64,000 nucleotides of DNA from contig OZ017758.1 in NCBI GenBank assembly GCA_963969365.1, positions 1,612,001 to 1,676,000 on the forward strand. Direction: 5' to 3'. The position numbers and the translations under genes were made by a program. Below, in pieces: positions 1 through 11,400 of this stretch. The notes beneath the pieces are model-generated. The model did no database searches and was not told the origin of the DNA. It saw only the letters and a list, made by a program, of their open reading frames with translations. This DNA is from Asterochloris sp. CNOR1. Lineage: Eukaryota; Chlorophyta; Trebouxiophyceae; Trebouxiales; Trebouxiaceae. Each line of letters begins with the position of its first letter. Within the stretch, counting starts at the first letter, position 1.

Positions 1-3000
1 GCAGTGGTGCCTCAGGGCAGGCTACATGGTCAAGCTCCTCAAAGCCATGACTGAGCCTCGTGGCTACCCGCTGCCATGTGTTTGCTGCTTTCCCGCATAC
101 CTGGTTCCAGACTTTTGCTCGCAGAGAACGGCCTCCAGCCGTTATCATGCACACCTGTGGCACGTGAATCCTTGACGCATTAGCCTGTATTTGTGTTTCA
201 GATGGATCCCATGACAGAGCCTGACCTGCAGGCGTGCTGCAGTGGTCCAGTGCAGCCATCAGTGTCCCACTGCGCCCGCCCTCAGTGCTTTCCAGGACCT
301 GCACACCACACAAAACATGCTGAGCACCTGCAGCACATGGCACACCAGGCCTGCTGCATATGCATGGCTGCGTAGTCCTTGCCTTCCTGGTCACCAGGAT
401 CAGGAGAGAGAAGAGTGTGTGGCTCCTACATGCTACACCCCCTATCTCTGGTGGCAATTTGCCCGCACCAGCCTGCAAGCATTCTGAGACATACAACCTC
501 CTGCTGCCATTGACAGAGGGCTGGCATTGTCCTGCTGCCTGGCCAGCAGCACAAGGACCGGCCTGACAATCATCTGGCTGACAGCTCTCACTGGTGTCTA
601 TGACCAGCAGCAGCAAGTCACCCCACAGCAGAGTGCAACAAACCTCCAGGTTTTCCAGGGCAGCCCCATCCATGGCCATGAACTCGGGCCCCTGCTGTGC
701 AGCTGACATGTCCTCAGCTGTGGCCATAGCTGCACCGAGGAGATCAGGGCAGCCTGGCAGCGCCTCCAGACGCTTCAGAGGCACCACAGACCTGTATGGC
801 ACAACAAATGACTGCACCCTCGTCTTCAACAATGGGCTTGGTATCTGCTGTGTGTCATGAGGTAGGTTTGAAAGCAACAGCATTCAGCATCAGCTTGCTC
901 AGCGGGCTGCTGCACACCATCGAATGGTGGACAGATGGGGCATCAGATATGATCTGAGCCTGGGACAGGGCACCTTGTGAGTGCACGAAAGGAAGCCTGC
1001 CTAGGTGGCAGGAGCTGCTACAGGGCATGTAGAGCAGGTGTATGCAAGGCTGAGGCAGACATATGTGCAAGCACATGCAGAAGGGAGGCCCCACCTGTCA
1101 AGGAGGAGCTGGCGCAGGTAGCTGATGCAGCCACCCAGCGCACACATCGCTGCTGAGCATGCTTCTCCTGCCTGAGTGACTGCCTGCAGCACAGAGGTGC
1201 AGAGCTGAGTCTGCAAACAGACAGAGAGCAGTTGCGCTTGCATGGCACAAGCATACACAGTCAGCCTGGGCTGCGCGGCCTCCACCATTGCACCAGGTCC
1301 CACGCACAGCACCAAGGGGTGCATCATGTTCCAAGGCTGCGGCATTCCTACACTGAGCATACCAGCCCAGATGCACCAGAAGGGTAGCTGGGCACAGCAG
1401 AAGGGCTCCATGACCAGGCACTAACCTGCAGCATGGCAGGCTACTTGCTGGCACTGTGCTTAGCCATGGTCTTGCAACTGTTTACCTTCAGGAAGCAGAC
1501 AGAGCGCCAACAGAACAGCTTACCTGCAACACCGCAAGTGATTTGCTGGTGTCCCGCTGACCCACCAGACCTGCCAAGAATTGCGTAGATATCAAGCTCG
1601 AAACCTGCAAAGCGACCCAGACAGTCACCTGCAGCACCGCTGGCCAGGTGCTGGTGTCCCGCTCATCCACCATTTCTGCATCCTCGCTGCCGCCAGCAGG
1701 CTCCGCAGAGCGCACAAAGTACCTGGAGCCAAACACAGTGGGGACTGCTGTCAAGTGCCCCTCTCTCAAGCATCTAAGATATGTTAAGGACCTCCCTGAG
1801 CTGCAAGTCTCACCAAGGTGTATCCAGCCCGACGGGATAAGATCCTGTTGGAGCAGCACTGCAGCTGGGACCCCGGGAAGGAGCCCTTCTGCCCTAGGGA
1901 CTCCAAGGGAGGCCATTCTTAGCACTGTGACTGCCACACCTCACCAAAACAGTCTGCCCGCATACAAGTACTGAATTGCATGCTCTGCGTCAGACATATG
2001 GAGGGGCGGCGGCCAACTCGACCTACTGCACCTAGCAGCACAGATCTCCTCAAAGGCCTGCTCTGCATCCCAGAACCCGCCCTTCCCAGGGACAAGCTCA
2101 TTGATACGGGGGCTGCGCAGGCTGGCCCGCAGCAGCTTGTGCGTGACAGCGCTGAGGCGCCCGCGGGGCAGGATCAACTCGGCCGGCATGAGGGCAGTGA
2201 TGTGCGCACGCAGCTGGGTGCGCAGATCGTCATCGTCCCTGCACGGGGAGATCAGCAGCAGCCATCGCAGCCTGACTTTGTGGCCAGGCAGAGTGATGAC
2301 ATCTGCAAGCAGCCAAATAAAGAGTGCATGTCCCACCAGCCAGAGCGTTGCAGTGGCGCCTGGGAGGCAACCCCATGGCATGCACTAGCCCATTGAGTAA
2401 GCGATCATTGCCTTGCCAAACAGGACTGGTAGGGTGTGTCGTGGCATTCATGCTGTTTCTACGAGTGAAGCCGTATCAGTGTGTTTTGTTCCCGCAGACG
2501 ACCCCAGAGGACCTTGACTGTGCATGTGATGCCCCATATTCCTGCAGCACCCAATGCCTGAACAAGATTGTCATTCCCCCCCCACAAGCAGTGCACGATC
2601 TGCTGCACAGCGGCTGGCAGGCAGCAGCAGCTCACCACTGGCCCAGCAGCATTCTGCCGGTTGCCACGTCTACAGCACATGCCCCAAAGCGGATGCGCTT
2701 GGCGCTGTGCCCAGGCTGAGGGGCACCAGCAGCGCCACTGTCCTCAACTAGCTCCTCTGTGACTGCAGGGGTGGGCAGGCATGGGCCATGAGGGAGCCTG
2801 ATCCAAACAATACTGTGCAACTGCACCACTGATGTGCACAGACCGGCATGAGGCACCCTTGCCAAACATGCAGCAGACATACGTAACCCTGCCGAATAGG
2901 TAGGCCTTGTTCATGCTAAAACCAAGGGCTCAGCAACCCTGCTCACCTGCCAGAAGGTAAGAAGCGTCTGGGGTGGTCTGCAGCATCTCGGCATCTGTGA

Positions 3001-6000
3001 GGGTGCCCTTAGTTAGGATGGCCACCAACTCCCTGTTGACCACTTTCACCTGCACAACCATGGCATACCCCACTTCATGGAAATTGAGGGCATCTGGTTG
3101 CCAGCAGCAAGGGCCAGCCTCGCCATGGCCACCCCAGCAGCAGGGGCCAGCGTCGCCTGGGCCGCGCAGCTGCTGAGGCCATTGTCAGGGGCTGCTGTGT
3201 AGCTCCTGTATCAGGGCCCTGATTCATTAGACTGCTGCCCTGCTGAGCTGAGCTGCACTGCGGTGCCTGCCGGCACTGCTCCAATCAGTGGCATTTATGC
3301 TGGCGGCCTTCTCCAGACCTTCTGCCCCTGCAGACTGTGGGAACCTAGCTACTGCCACACAAGCTTGTATCTTACAGCCTGTTCCTCAGCAGCGTCTGGA
3401 TTCCCTCAGCAGCCTCTGCGTCCCTTGCCACCCACCATATTTAGCTTGTTGGCCTTTCGCTCCTCGTTCCTGATCTTAAGTTGATCCGGGGTCTCCGTCT
3501 GCTCCACAACCACTACCTTGTACCCTGCCCGGGCCAGCCTTTCCGCATTGCTGTGGTAGTTCTTCTCAGGGAAGCCACAGTGGGGTTGGTCACCCTGCAG
3601 CCACTGTGACTGAAGTGAAGCTCAGAATGTTGGGGAGCAACAGTGGGGCTGGTGACCCGGCGACAAATGTTGTTGGCTTGATGATTAGGGACCACACAGC
3701 TGATGCTCAAGCACCCCAGCAGCCTGCTTGGAGGACCTGCAATGAAACTGAATGCCAACTGCAAGTTCTGAAGATGAGTGCAGATTGCCTGTGGTCGTTC
3801 CTGCTTTGATGCTGTGGTGCTTCACTTTGAGAAAGCCACCATGTGGCTGGTCACCCTGCAGCCACGCAATGTTACGTAGGGATGTCGACTAGTCAGTATC
3901 TGCAGTGAAGCTGTGCTTCTGCAGACAGCACTGCTGGGCTAAGGGAATCGCCTGCCTTGGCGAGACAACCCAAGTGAGCAGTCAGCAGCTGAGAAGCTGT
4001 GCTTGCAGCCTGTGGGGCAAGCAGCCCAACAGTCCTGAAGCAGCCGAGCAGCATCGCTGCGTCTGCAATGCATTTTGTGGTGCCAGAACGCTGTCTGCAG
4101 GGCAGTGACAGTAGCAGTAGCAGCAGCACAGACAAGGTCTACCTGAACACCACCCACCTTCATGTAGATCAGCCCAAGCACCTCGGCACCAATGTGGGAG
4201 TCCATCTCAAACATCTCATAGAACTTCCCCTGCAGGCATGAGATATGGTGGCTCATGCAGAGCCCTGCAGGCAATGATGACCTGTGCAACCACTTGGAGA
4301 TTCCTCAGTGCATAAGCTATGCACCGTGTGGTCCCTGACGAGATGCCCACCCACTTGCTGACAGTGAAGCAAAAGGTCATAGGCAGGAATTTCAAGCAGA
4401 TTCAGCCATCAGGATGTCATGCTGATCCCACAGCGCCTCACCATCTTGAAGAGCATGACGGCATCAAAGTGCCTGGCTTTGAACTCCCACCTGCAGAGGG
4501 ATGCAGGACGATCTTTCTTGTGCCAGGTCAGCAAGTCACAGCCAGCAAACTGCGCGATTGACAGGCTTCTCATGCCTCACACTCAGCAGCAACCCAGGTT
4601 GGAGGAAGCATGGTGAGCAGACACCAGAGTGCAGCCTGGACCAGAGTCCTTCCTCTTAACAGCTCGCAACTCTCACACAGCATGTCGGGGCAGCAATGCT
4701 TCTGATGAGGACTCACCACTGGCGCTGCCCATCTGAGATCTTCTCCTGCTTGAACCACCCCTCAGGGATGTGCAGGGTTCCAGGATCATAGTCAGGGTGG
4801 TCTGGGCGCCGCCTACTGCCATCCCTGCAGGCAACAGTAACCCGCCTGATGCAATGAGTAGGCTGACTGCAGACCAGAAAGCTTATGCGATCTGGCAGCC
4901 TTGCAGGCAGCAGCAGTGTGCACGTGAGGTGCTTATGTATGCCATGTCACCTAGCGATACAGGGAAAGCTGTGCCAGCTCTGTTGCATTTGAGCAGGCTG
5001 CAGTTTCCAGACTGATGGTGTCCTGGCATGGAAGCCACAGCCGGACCCAATGCTTCAGGAAGCTTTGCTAGGTGACGAGGTCAGGATGCCACAGGCGAAG
5101 TTCAGTCACCTGATCTTTGCTGGGTGCAGGAAAGGGAATTTGCTGGCGGCACGTGCAGCAAAGCGATCAGCATCTGTGTTCAAGGTGGCCTTGCTGCCTC
5201 CTGCAGGGGCAAATAGCGCTGCCTGAGCAGCCAGCACTCTGTGTCTCACAGCTGACACCCTTTGCCTGCCTGGCAATGAAGAACCCCTGGAAACCTGAGG
5301 AGCTCATGCCGTACAGCATGGTGGAGCTCCCCAGATGACTCTGTACCTGACAAGCTGGCAGCTGGGGCACCGTCACCTGCCTGGTATAAGGCACAGTCAC
5401 AGTCAGACGCCAACCCATTGCTTATGCTGCCCTAAACACAAGAGCTGCCCCTGAACAAAGTGATGTTAGACAGACTTGTCTGACCTGTGCCACAAAAGTT
5501 GGCTGCCAGTCATGCAGCAGGCAAGTCTCACCTGCCCCCAGGGGCCGTCTGCCCATCAAAGGAGCAGGCCTGTCTCACCTGCCACTTCGTCCACCAGAGT
5601 GGGCTGCTCGAGGTTGCTCTGCAGGCGCCCACGCTCGGCCACAGACAGCGATCGCCTGGCACTGCTGGCAGGCGTGCTTGTTGCAAGCGGCCTGGATGCT
5701 GGGGTCTTTGTTGCAGGCGTCTTTCCCTTTACGCTGGCCTGCAGTGGCCAAGGCCCAGCTTTGCAGCTGAACAAGCTACTTGTATAGATCCACTCCTGAG
5801 AGCTGATGGAGCCCTCTGCAGGTCTAGTGTCTGTTGGCGTCACAGGCAGTGCTTACATCCAAACAATTGCCCTGGCCCACAGTGTCAATGATGCCTTCTG
5901 GCGGCTTGCAGGATGGTGGCACACCCTGTTGCTGGCAGAGCTCTTTTCAGGCCTGCTTCTCTGTGCCAAAGCTGACATCAAGTAGCAAGTATGCAGTCCA

Positions 6001-7678
6001 CTTTGTAGCTTGCAATGCACCTTCCAGCAAGCCTTGCTTGCGCCAAAGAATGGTTGAGTGAGCAGCATGGCAGCGCACCATGCGGCCAGGAGCGCCCTTC
6101 TTGGCCCCCTTTGTGGTGGCAGGGGACTCCTCGTCACTATCTGTCTTCCCACTGCCCTCAGACCCCTCAGCCTCCACGCTCACATCATCGTCATCTGTGG
6201 CTACAGCTGCGGCCAAGCAGAAAGGCCATGCATTCTGGGCAGGCTGTTGCAGGCCCAGCACTCAGCGATGCTGATAGCCTGGGGTGCCAGGGCCAACCTA
6301 AAAACTACACTCCCAGCCACCGGCACCACCTGAGCAAACTCACTGCTGCACCACAGAAGCCAGGGCCATGGGAGTTTTCTTCATGGCTTTTACCTCTACA
6401 TGGGAAGCGCGAACAGCCGGCAGCACACCTTGCCTGGGTCTCAAGTGCATCCCCGCTTGAAGCGTGAACGCAAGCGGCGCACCTGCAGCCTCTGCTTGCC
6501 CCTCCTTGCCCCAGTCGCTGCCGCTGTCATTGCTCTCTGACTCTGCTGCGCCGTCCTCTTCGTCGTCTGACAGCACAACAGACTTGCGCTTCAGCTTCCT
6601 ATTAGGGCCTGCAACAAGCGCCGCAATCAAGACTGCGCTCTCACAGGGATGCTGGTGCCCAGCATGCCAGCTGATGCAAACAGGCTGCCTTTATATCATA
6701 AATGTGAGTGAAGCCAGCATGCCTTTTGCGCTCGTGGCCAGCACGGCTGTACAGTCATGCGAGCTCGTACTGCAAAGCACGCGGAGTGCTTGAGGAACCA
6801 GAGCGAGGTGCAGTCAATGCCATCAGGCTGCGACAGCAATTGGCTTGCAGGGCGTGTCACACTGTCGTGAGCGTTCCTGACAAACAGCGTCTCTTGGAAC
6901 GCACTTCTGCTCGCTTAGCAGTCACCTGGCCCGCTTTGTGATGATAGGCCTGTCCAACCCACCTGCGCTGCTCAGCAGCTCAAACTTTTCCTTAGACAGA
7001 TGCAGCCACTCCTCATCACCGTCGTCATAGGCTACAAGGTGCTGCCCATTGGCACGCTGCTGCAGCACCTCTCCCTCAAACCTGCAGCCAGGCATGTGTT
7101 TCACTTCAGCACAGGATGGGCAGGCAGTGACTCTCAGACTTGTAGCATGGGATTCAGTCGCAATCATCCACCTTTGCCACTGCTGAGGTGACCAGCATAC
7201 AAAAGCAGATTGGACTGCCCCAGGCATGTGGTGCAGCCATCAGCTCACCAGTCCTTCTCGTCTGGCCACCAGACGTTGATCCTGCGGCCAACAGCCTCCT
7301 GCCCAACTGCGGTGCTGCCCTGCTTTTGATCAGATGGGACACTACCAGATGCATGCTGCGCTTGCCGGCCGCCTTGCCCAGACGATTTGGCTTGGGGAGG
7401 GGTCTTGGAAGGGCCTTTGCTCACTGGCTTGGTGGCACCAGCTGCATTAGATGGCTCCGCCATTTGCTTCTTGGCAGGAGGGTCCTGCAGGGGCGGCCAG
7501 CATAGTAGCAGGGGTGAAGCATGCTCCTACTGCAAGAGTCCAGACCACTCACAGCATCTGCTTGCTCTGCTTCCTGCTTTGGCTTGGTCACAAAGAAGGA
7601 GCTGATGGACTTCTGCCCAGCTCCAAGACTCGAAGAACGTTTGCCATTGACATCTCCAGAGTTTCGCCTGGCAGCCAT
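1..7678 (-). CDS. MSH6: DNA mismatch repair protein MSH6, partial (3' end off the left edge)
   Basis: MSH6 is the partner of MSH2 in MutS-alpha, which binds base mismatches and short loops in the nucleus. The first exon (7553-7678, 42 codons) carries a PCNA-binding PIP box, QKSISSFF, at about residues 22-29. Exons 2-3 (7249-7484, 6963-7081) encode a Tudor-like domain (GRRINVWWPDEKDW, then HLVAYDDGDEEWLHL), as in plant MSH6. An acidic linker follows (exon 6483-6608 and more near 6100-6200). The mismatch-binding domain is clear: WEFKARHFDAVMLFK near 4470, GKFYEMFEMDSHIGAEV near 4200 (with the Phe-x-Glu of the mismatch wedge region), and GDQPHCGFPEKNYHSNAERL near 3590. Connector and lever exons lie at about 3170-2957, 2770-2640, 2290-2060, 1735-1633, 1170-1090, 860-640 and 298-229 (EGGRSGTLMAALDHCSTP). 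The clamp and ATPase domains would lie beyond the left edge. Exons between 5800 and 4800 are uncertain. Two introns hold decayed copies of exon edges. Confidence 0.93.
1520..1669 (-). repeat. MSH6 exon-end/donor copy
   Basis: The exon end and donor at 1669-1625 (ERDTSTWPAVLQ, then GTGAC) has a second version downstream at 1564-1520 (QRDTSKSLAVLQ, then GTAAGC). By eye the two 45-base segments align without gaps at about 35 of 45 positions. The copy keeps its own donor, so alternative donor use would insert in-frame sequence. Confidence 0.75.
3567..3866 (-). repeat. MSH6 acceptor/exon-start copies
   Basis: The real acceptor and exon start (3604-3567, GGCTGCAGGGTGACCA) has two decayed copies upstream in the intron, at about 3668-3631 and 3866-3829. 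The far one keeps GGCTGCAGGGTGACCA exactly. Confidence 0.75.
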
Positions 7679-7767
7679 CTGACCCTGAGACCCAGTGGAG
7701 TTGGGTCTTGCAAAGGCTGTTTTGTGCAGATCCAGGACTGCAGCAAAGCTACTGCTGTCAGCTCAAG

Positions 7768-8382
7768 TCAAGCATTGCCAGATGCTGAGGCCAATGTGGA
7801 TATCAGAGGGGAATTTGGCGCTATAGCATTTGACTTTGACTTTGTGAGCCAGGAGCAAGTGTTCGATGCATTATGGCGACTGATCACTGCAGCTTTAGTT
7901 GGTTGCGCCTGTAACATGCTGCCCCTCACCCACCAGCAGGCTGTCAGAGCTTCAGGAAGCTCAGATCTGGAGGTGATTGTGATTAGGTCCAGCGTCGCAT
8001 CAAGCAAATGCACAGCACTGTTGATTGCCTCCAGAGCAATGCTGCATTGTGCAGGAGGGGGCTCACAGCCAGTCCTCCAGTGCTCCGCGGCAGCAGTTCT
8101 ATGCATCGCCACAGGGATTTGGGAGCGTGGTATGTCTCTCTACAGCCGATTGCCATGTCCTGCTGGAAGCCAGCAAGACGCTTTTGCAATCTCAATCATT
8201 AACTTACTTCCTGTCTTACCACCAGCCTGGTGTCCTTGACTGCAGCTCCACCTGCCGGTACGGAGCTCCACAGACTCTCCATCTGCTGCCACTCCAGCAG
8301 CACCAGTTGCAGCTGCTAGCTCTGAAGCTGCAGCTGCCAGCATCCTCAACCTGCCATCTTCAGCTGTGAGGCCTTGCATTGC
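7768..8382 (-). CDS. Possible small gene, unrecognised
   Basis: This lies between the start of MSH6 and the start of the SEC23-like gene. On the minus strand an ATG at about 8380 opens an alanine-rich segment (AEDGRLRMLAAAASELAAAT). Past a possible intron, a segment near 8065-7935 reads ALEAINSAVHLLDATLDL and then SRSELPEALTAC, which could be an amphipathic helix with a CAG acceptor before it and GTGGGTGAG after it. A stop follows soon in any splice phase. I recognise no family, and conserved residues cannot be judged from one sequence. The plus strand also has a 262-codon open frame (7451-8239), which argues that open frames are cheap here. This may be only the shared promoter region. Confidence 0.22.
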
Positions 8383-8412
8383 CAAGGGGGTCAACTCTAC
8401 TAGATTGCTGCA

Positions 8413-11400
8413 GTGGTTACAAAAGCTGCTGATGGCTCAAAAGTGTTTGGCCAGCCTGCTCCTGCCCTGAGCAGCAGCAGGTTGTGCTTTGACTGCAGAC
8501 TAACCAGCCTCCGCAGATCCTCGTTTAGTTCACTGGCCCTGCAGATCCTGCGAGACCGCGCTGGCCTGCGAAAGAGTGGCTGGCCTTTAGGTGCATTGGT
8601 CACTCCTGTGCCCCAGGCAGCCACTGCTCTGCCAGTAGTACAGGGCACTCCACTCAGCTGTGTCCACTGCCACTCTGTTCTCAACCCGTACTGCAAGGTG
8701 AAGCTGCGGGGCCTGCAAGTCAAGGTTGGTTGTGTTAGTCATGCCCTTCCACATTGTTGAGTTCCAGGCCTGAAGCAGACGTTGTATGCTGCGGGGTACT
8801 GCCATTGACATTCTTGATGAAACTCCTGCAGCCTGTGCTGTTGACACGGCAGCATCCACCCTCATAGATAACATTGACTCGCATGCCCGGCATGCGACAG
8901 GTTGTTTGCTTGACATGCAGGTGGAGCCCAGCAACGGACAGTGGTCATGCATCTTCTGTGGGCACAGGAACGACCCTGTTGGTGCCCTGGCCACCCAAGC
9001 CGTGCAGGTGAAGGCAACTGGTGCCCAGTTGACTTCACACAGCCCGATGCGTGGTCATAAGGGGCCAAGCAGCTGCTTCCCTCTGTGTAACCGCACCTGA
9101 ATGGCATCTCAGCAGCACTGTGTCCCCGCATGAGATGTGCCACACTGGCAGCTGAGGGATGCATTCCACTGCCATGACAGTGCTGTTGGCAGAGTTGGCC
9201 CTTGTAATGCTGCCTTCACCAGTGGCTGTGCAGCACTCCGCTGTTTTCCCTACGTGGCCTGCAGTCCCTCACCAGTGGCTGTGCAGCACCCTGATGTCCA
9301 TCCTGCGTGGTCTGCAGTCCCTCATTGGTGACTGGGGCAGCACTCTGACCCTTCTGCTGTGTATAACCTGCAGTCCCTCCCAGCGCTGCATGCCGATGGC
9401 ATCGACTATGTGCAGCGCACAGAGAGTAGCACCAATGGACATGCCAGCGTTGTCATCGTTGCAGACGTCACTGGGGAGCCTGCAGAGCTAGCATCACTGC
9501 AACATTCTTTGGAGCAGGTGTGCGGCGTTCCTTTGACCTTACAGAGCTGGCTGTACACGCCCTGGTGACCTGCAGAGTGTGAACCTGAGGTGGCGGCTGC
9601 AGACAGCTAGGCTGACATGCAACATGCATTTGCTACAGCTCAGGTATGACGCGCATGCCATTCATAGCGTTGCTGCAACGACCATTAGTTAGCTGCTAGC
9701 CCTGCTGCTCTGCGGAGGCAGCCAGCATGGTTGTGCAGCAACGACTACCCTGGAGGGCTTGATTCGCACGATGCAGGCGCTGGCTCTTATGCCCCAGTCT
9801 GCCCATGTGGCTCTTCTGGCATGCAGCGGCGCGGTGGCAGTGCACCGCCTGCACACCGCCGGCGCGGTCACAGCTGACATGGTGGCGGGGGACAGCGCCG
9901 AGGCAGCCCTGCAGGCCACCACACAGCTGCAGCGCGGCAGCCAGGCAGGGCAGCACCTGCTGCCACTGGGCACCTGCCAGAAGGCGCTAGCTGAGGCTGT
10001 TCAGTCCTGGAGGTGATGTTGGCACTGCTTGCTGTCAGCGGGCTTGTGGGTGGATGCGCCACAACATGTTACACAGCTGCTGGCCGACTCTGCGCTGCAC
10101 CTCACCTGCCAGGTCAGGCTGTTGGGTTCCAGACGGCATTCTTTGGGTTTGCAATCTGCAAAGGGCGTGCATTCTGTCATATGGACTGGTCAGCAGGGCT
10201 GGCTCAGCAGCACATTCAAGGCGCTGTGGAACAAGATGGGCATGGACGTCTGCTGATGGCAGCACAGTATGTCCTTTTGAGTGTCCGGCAGGGTAGCAGG
10301 CGGCTCCTCTCACCTGTTCTGACTGGGCAACCCCGCCCTGCAATTCCTGTGCAGGCCCATGAGGGGGACAGGGTCGCGCAGGGAGCTGCCGCGCTGCCTG
10401 GGTGCTGCCCTCCTAGCTGCCCTCCAGATGCTCAATGATGCAGAGCAGCAGGTGCCAAATGGTGAGTGCTGTGCAGTCGTATATCGCTTTGTGCTAGCTG
10501 CTCCCGCTGGAGCTGCTGCTTGGTGCGCCCAGCCGATCATGCAGCGCTCAGGTTTTTTGTTTCTCACACCCCTGCCACTGCAAATGCCTGCACCTGACAG
10601 CTCAAGCCATGGCTTCACCATCTGCTGCATGCACTTTGTGGCTCATGGGCCAGCTGCCAACCCCAGTGTGAACACCTTGCCTGCTGCCTCAGCAGACGCA
10701 CCTTGCTGGCTGCATGTTTGGCCCATGGATCAGCAGCAGCTTGTGTGCAGCAGCAGCCTGTGCACCGTGCCAGCCTGCTAAACACCTCGCTGCCAGCAGG
10801 TGTTGCTCGTGGACCAGCAGCACATGGACGCTGCCCGTCTGCTGCCTCAGCAGACACATCCTGCTGCACGCTGGCATGCCTCTTGGACCAGCAGCATTTG
10901 CGCTGTATCCGCTTGCTGATGCAGTAAGCCGCACTTTGCTGCCTGCAGGTGTGACTGAATCATGGGCAGCCAGCCACCTGGTGTATTGTCATTTTCACCT
11001 GCTGCCTCAGCAGACTTACTTTGCTGCATGCAGGTGTGGCTCATGGGCCAGCAGCCACTCCTGTACATCAGTACGCAGATTGCACCCCACGCGTGCAGGG
11101 GCGCAAGCACATTCTCATGCTGACATCTGGCCCCATCAGCAAGGTGTGCCAGCTGAGACGTGACAACTGCTGACTCAGCTCCTTTGGTGCTGTCAGTGTG
11201 TACACTGCGAACTGTCAGATGCTGGTCACTCGGTCTCATGCCGGCAGAAGGCCGCGCCCAGGACGCCGGTGCGCTGCAGGGCGCAGGCTTTATGCACAGG
11301 CTTGCCATCTGTCTCTCACCCAGCAGTTGCCTGCAAGGCCCGAGCTGTGGAACACAACAGCCCAGGCCAGGAACACTTTCGTGCCGGGCAGCAATGATAG

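Noticed and set aside
7451-8239. 262-codon plus-strand open frame
   Set aside because: Its first 230 bases are antisense to the certain first exon of MSH6, and the translation shows no motif or splice partner.
10615-11060. Array read as a CRISPR or satellite
   Set aside because: Units vary in length and sequence, there are no uniform spacers, and the similarity is to the adjacent SEC23 exon edge.
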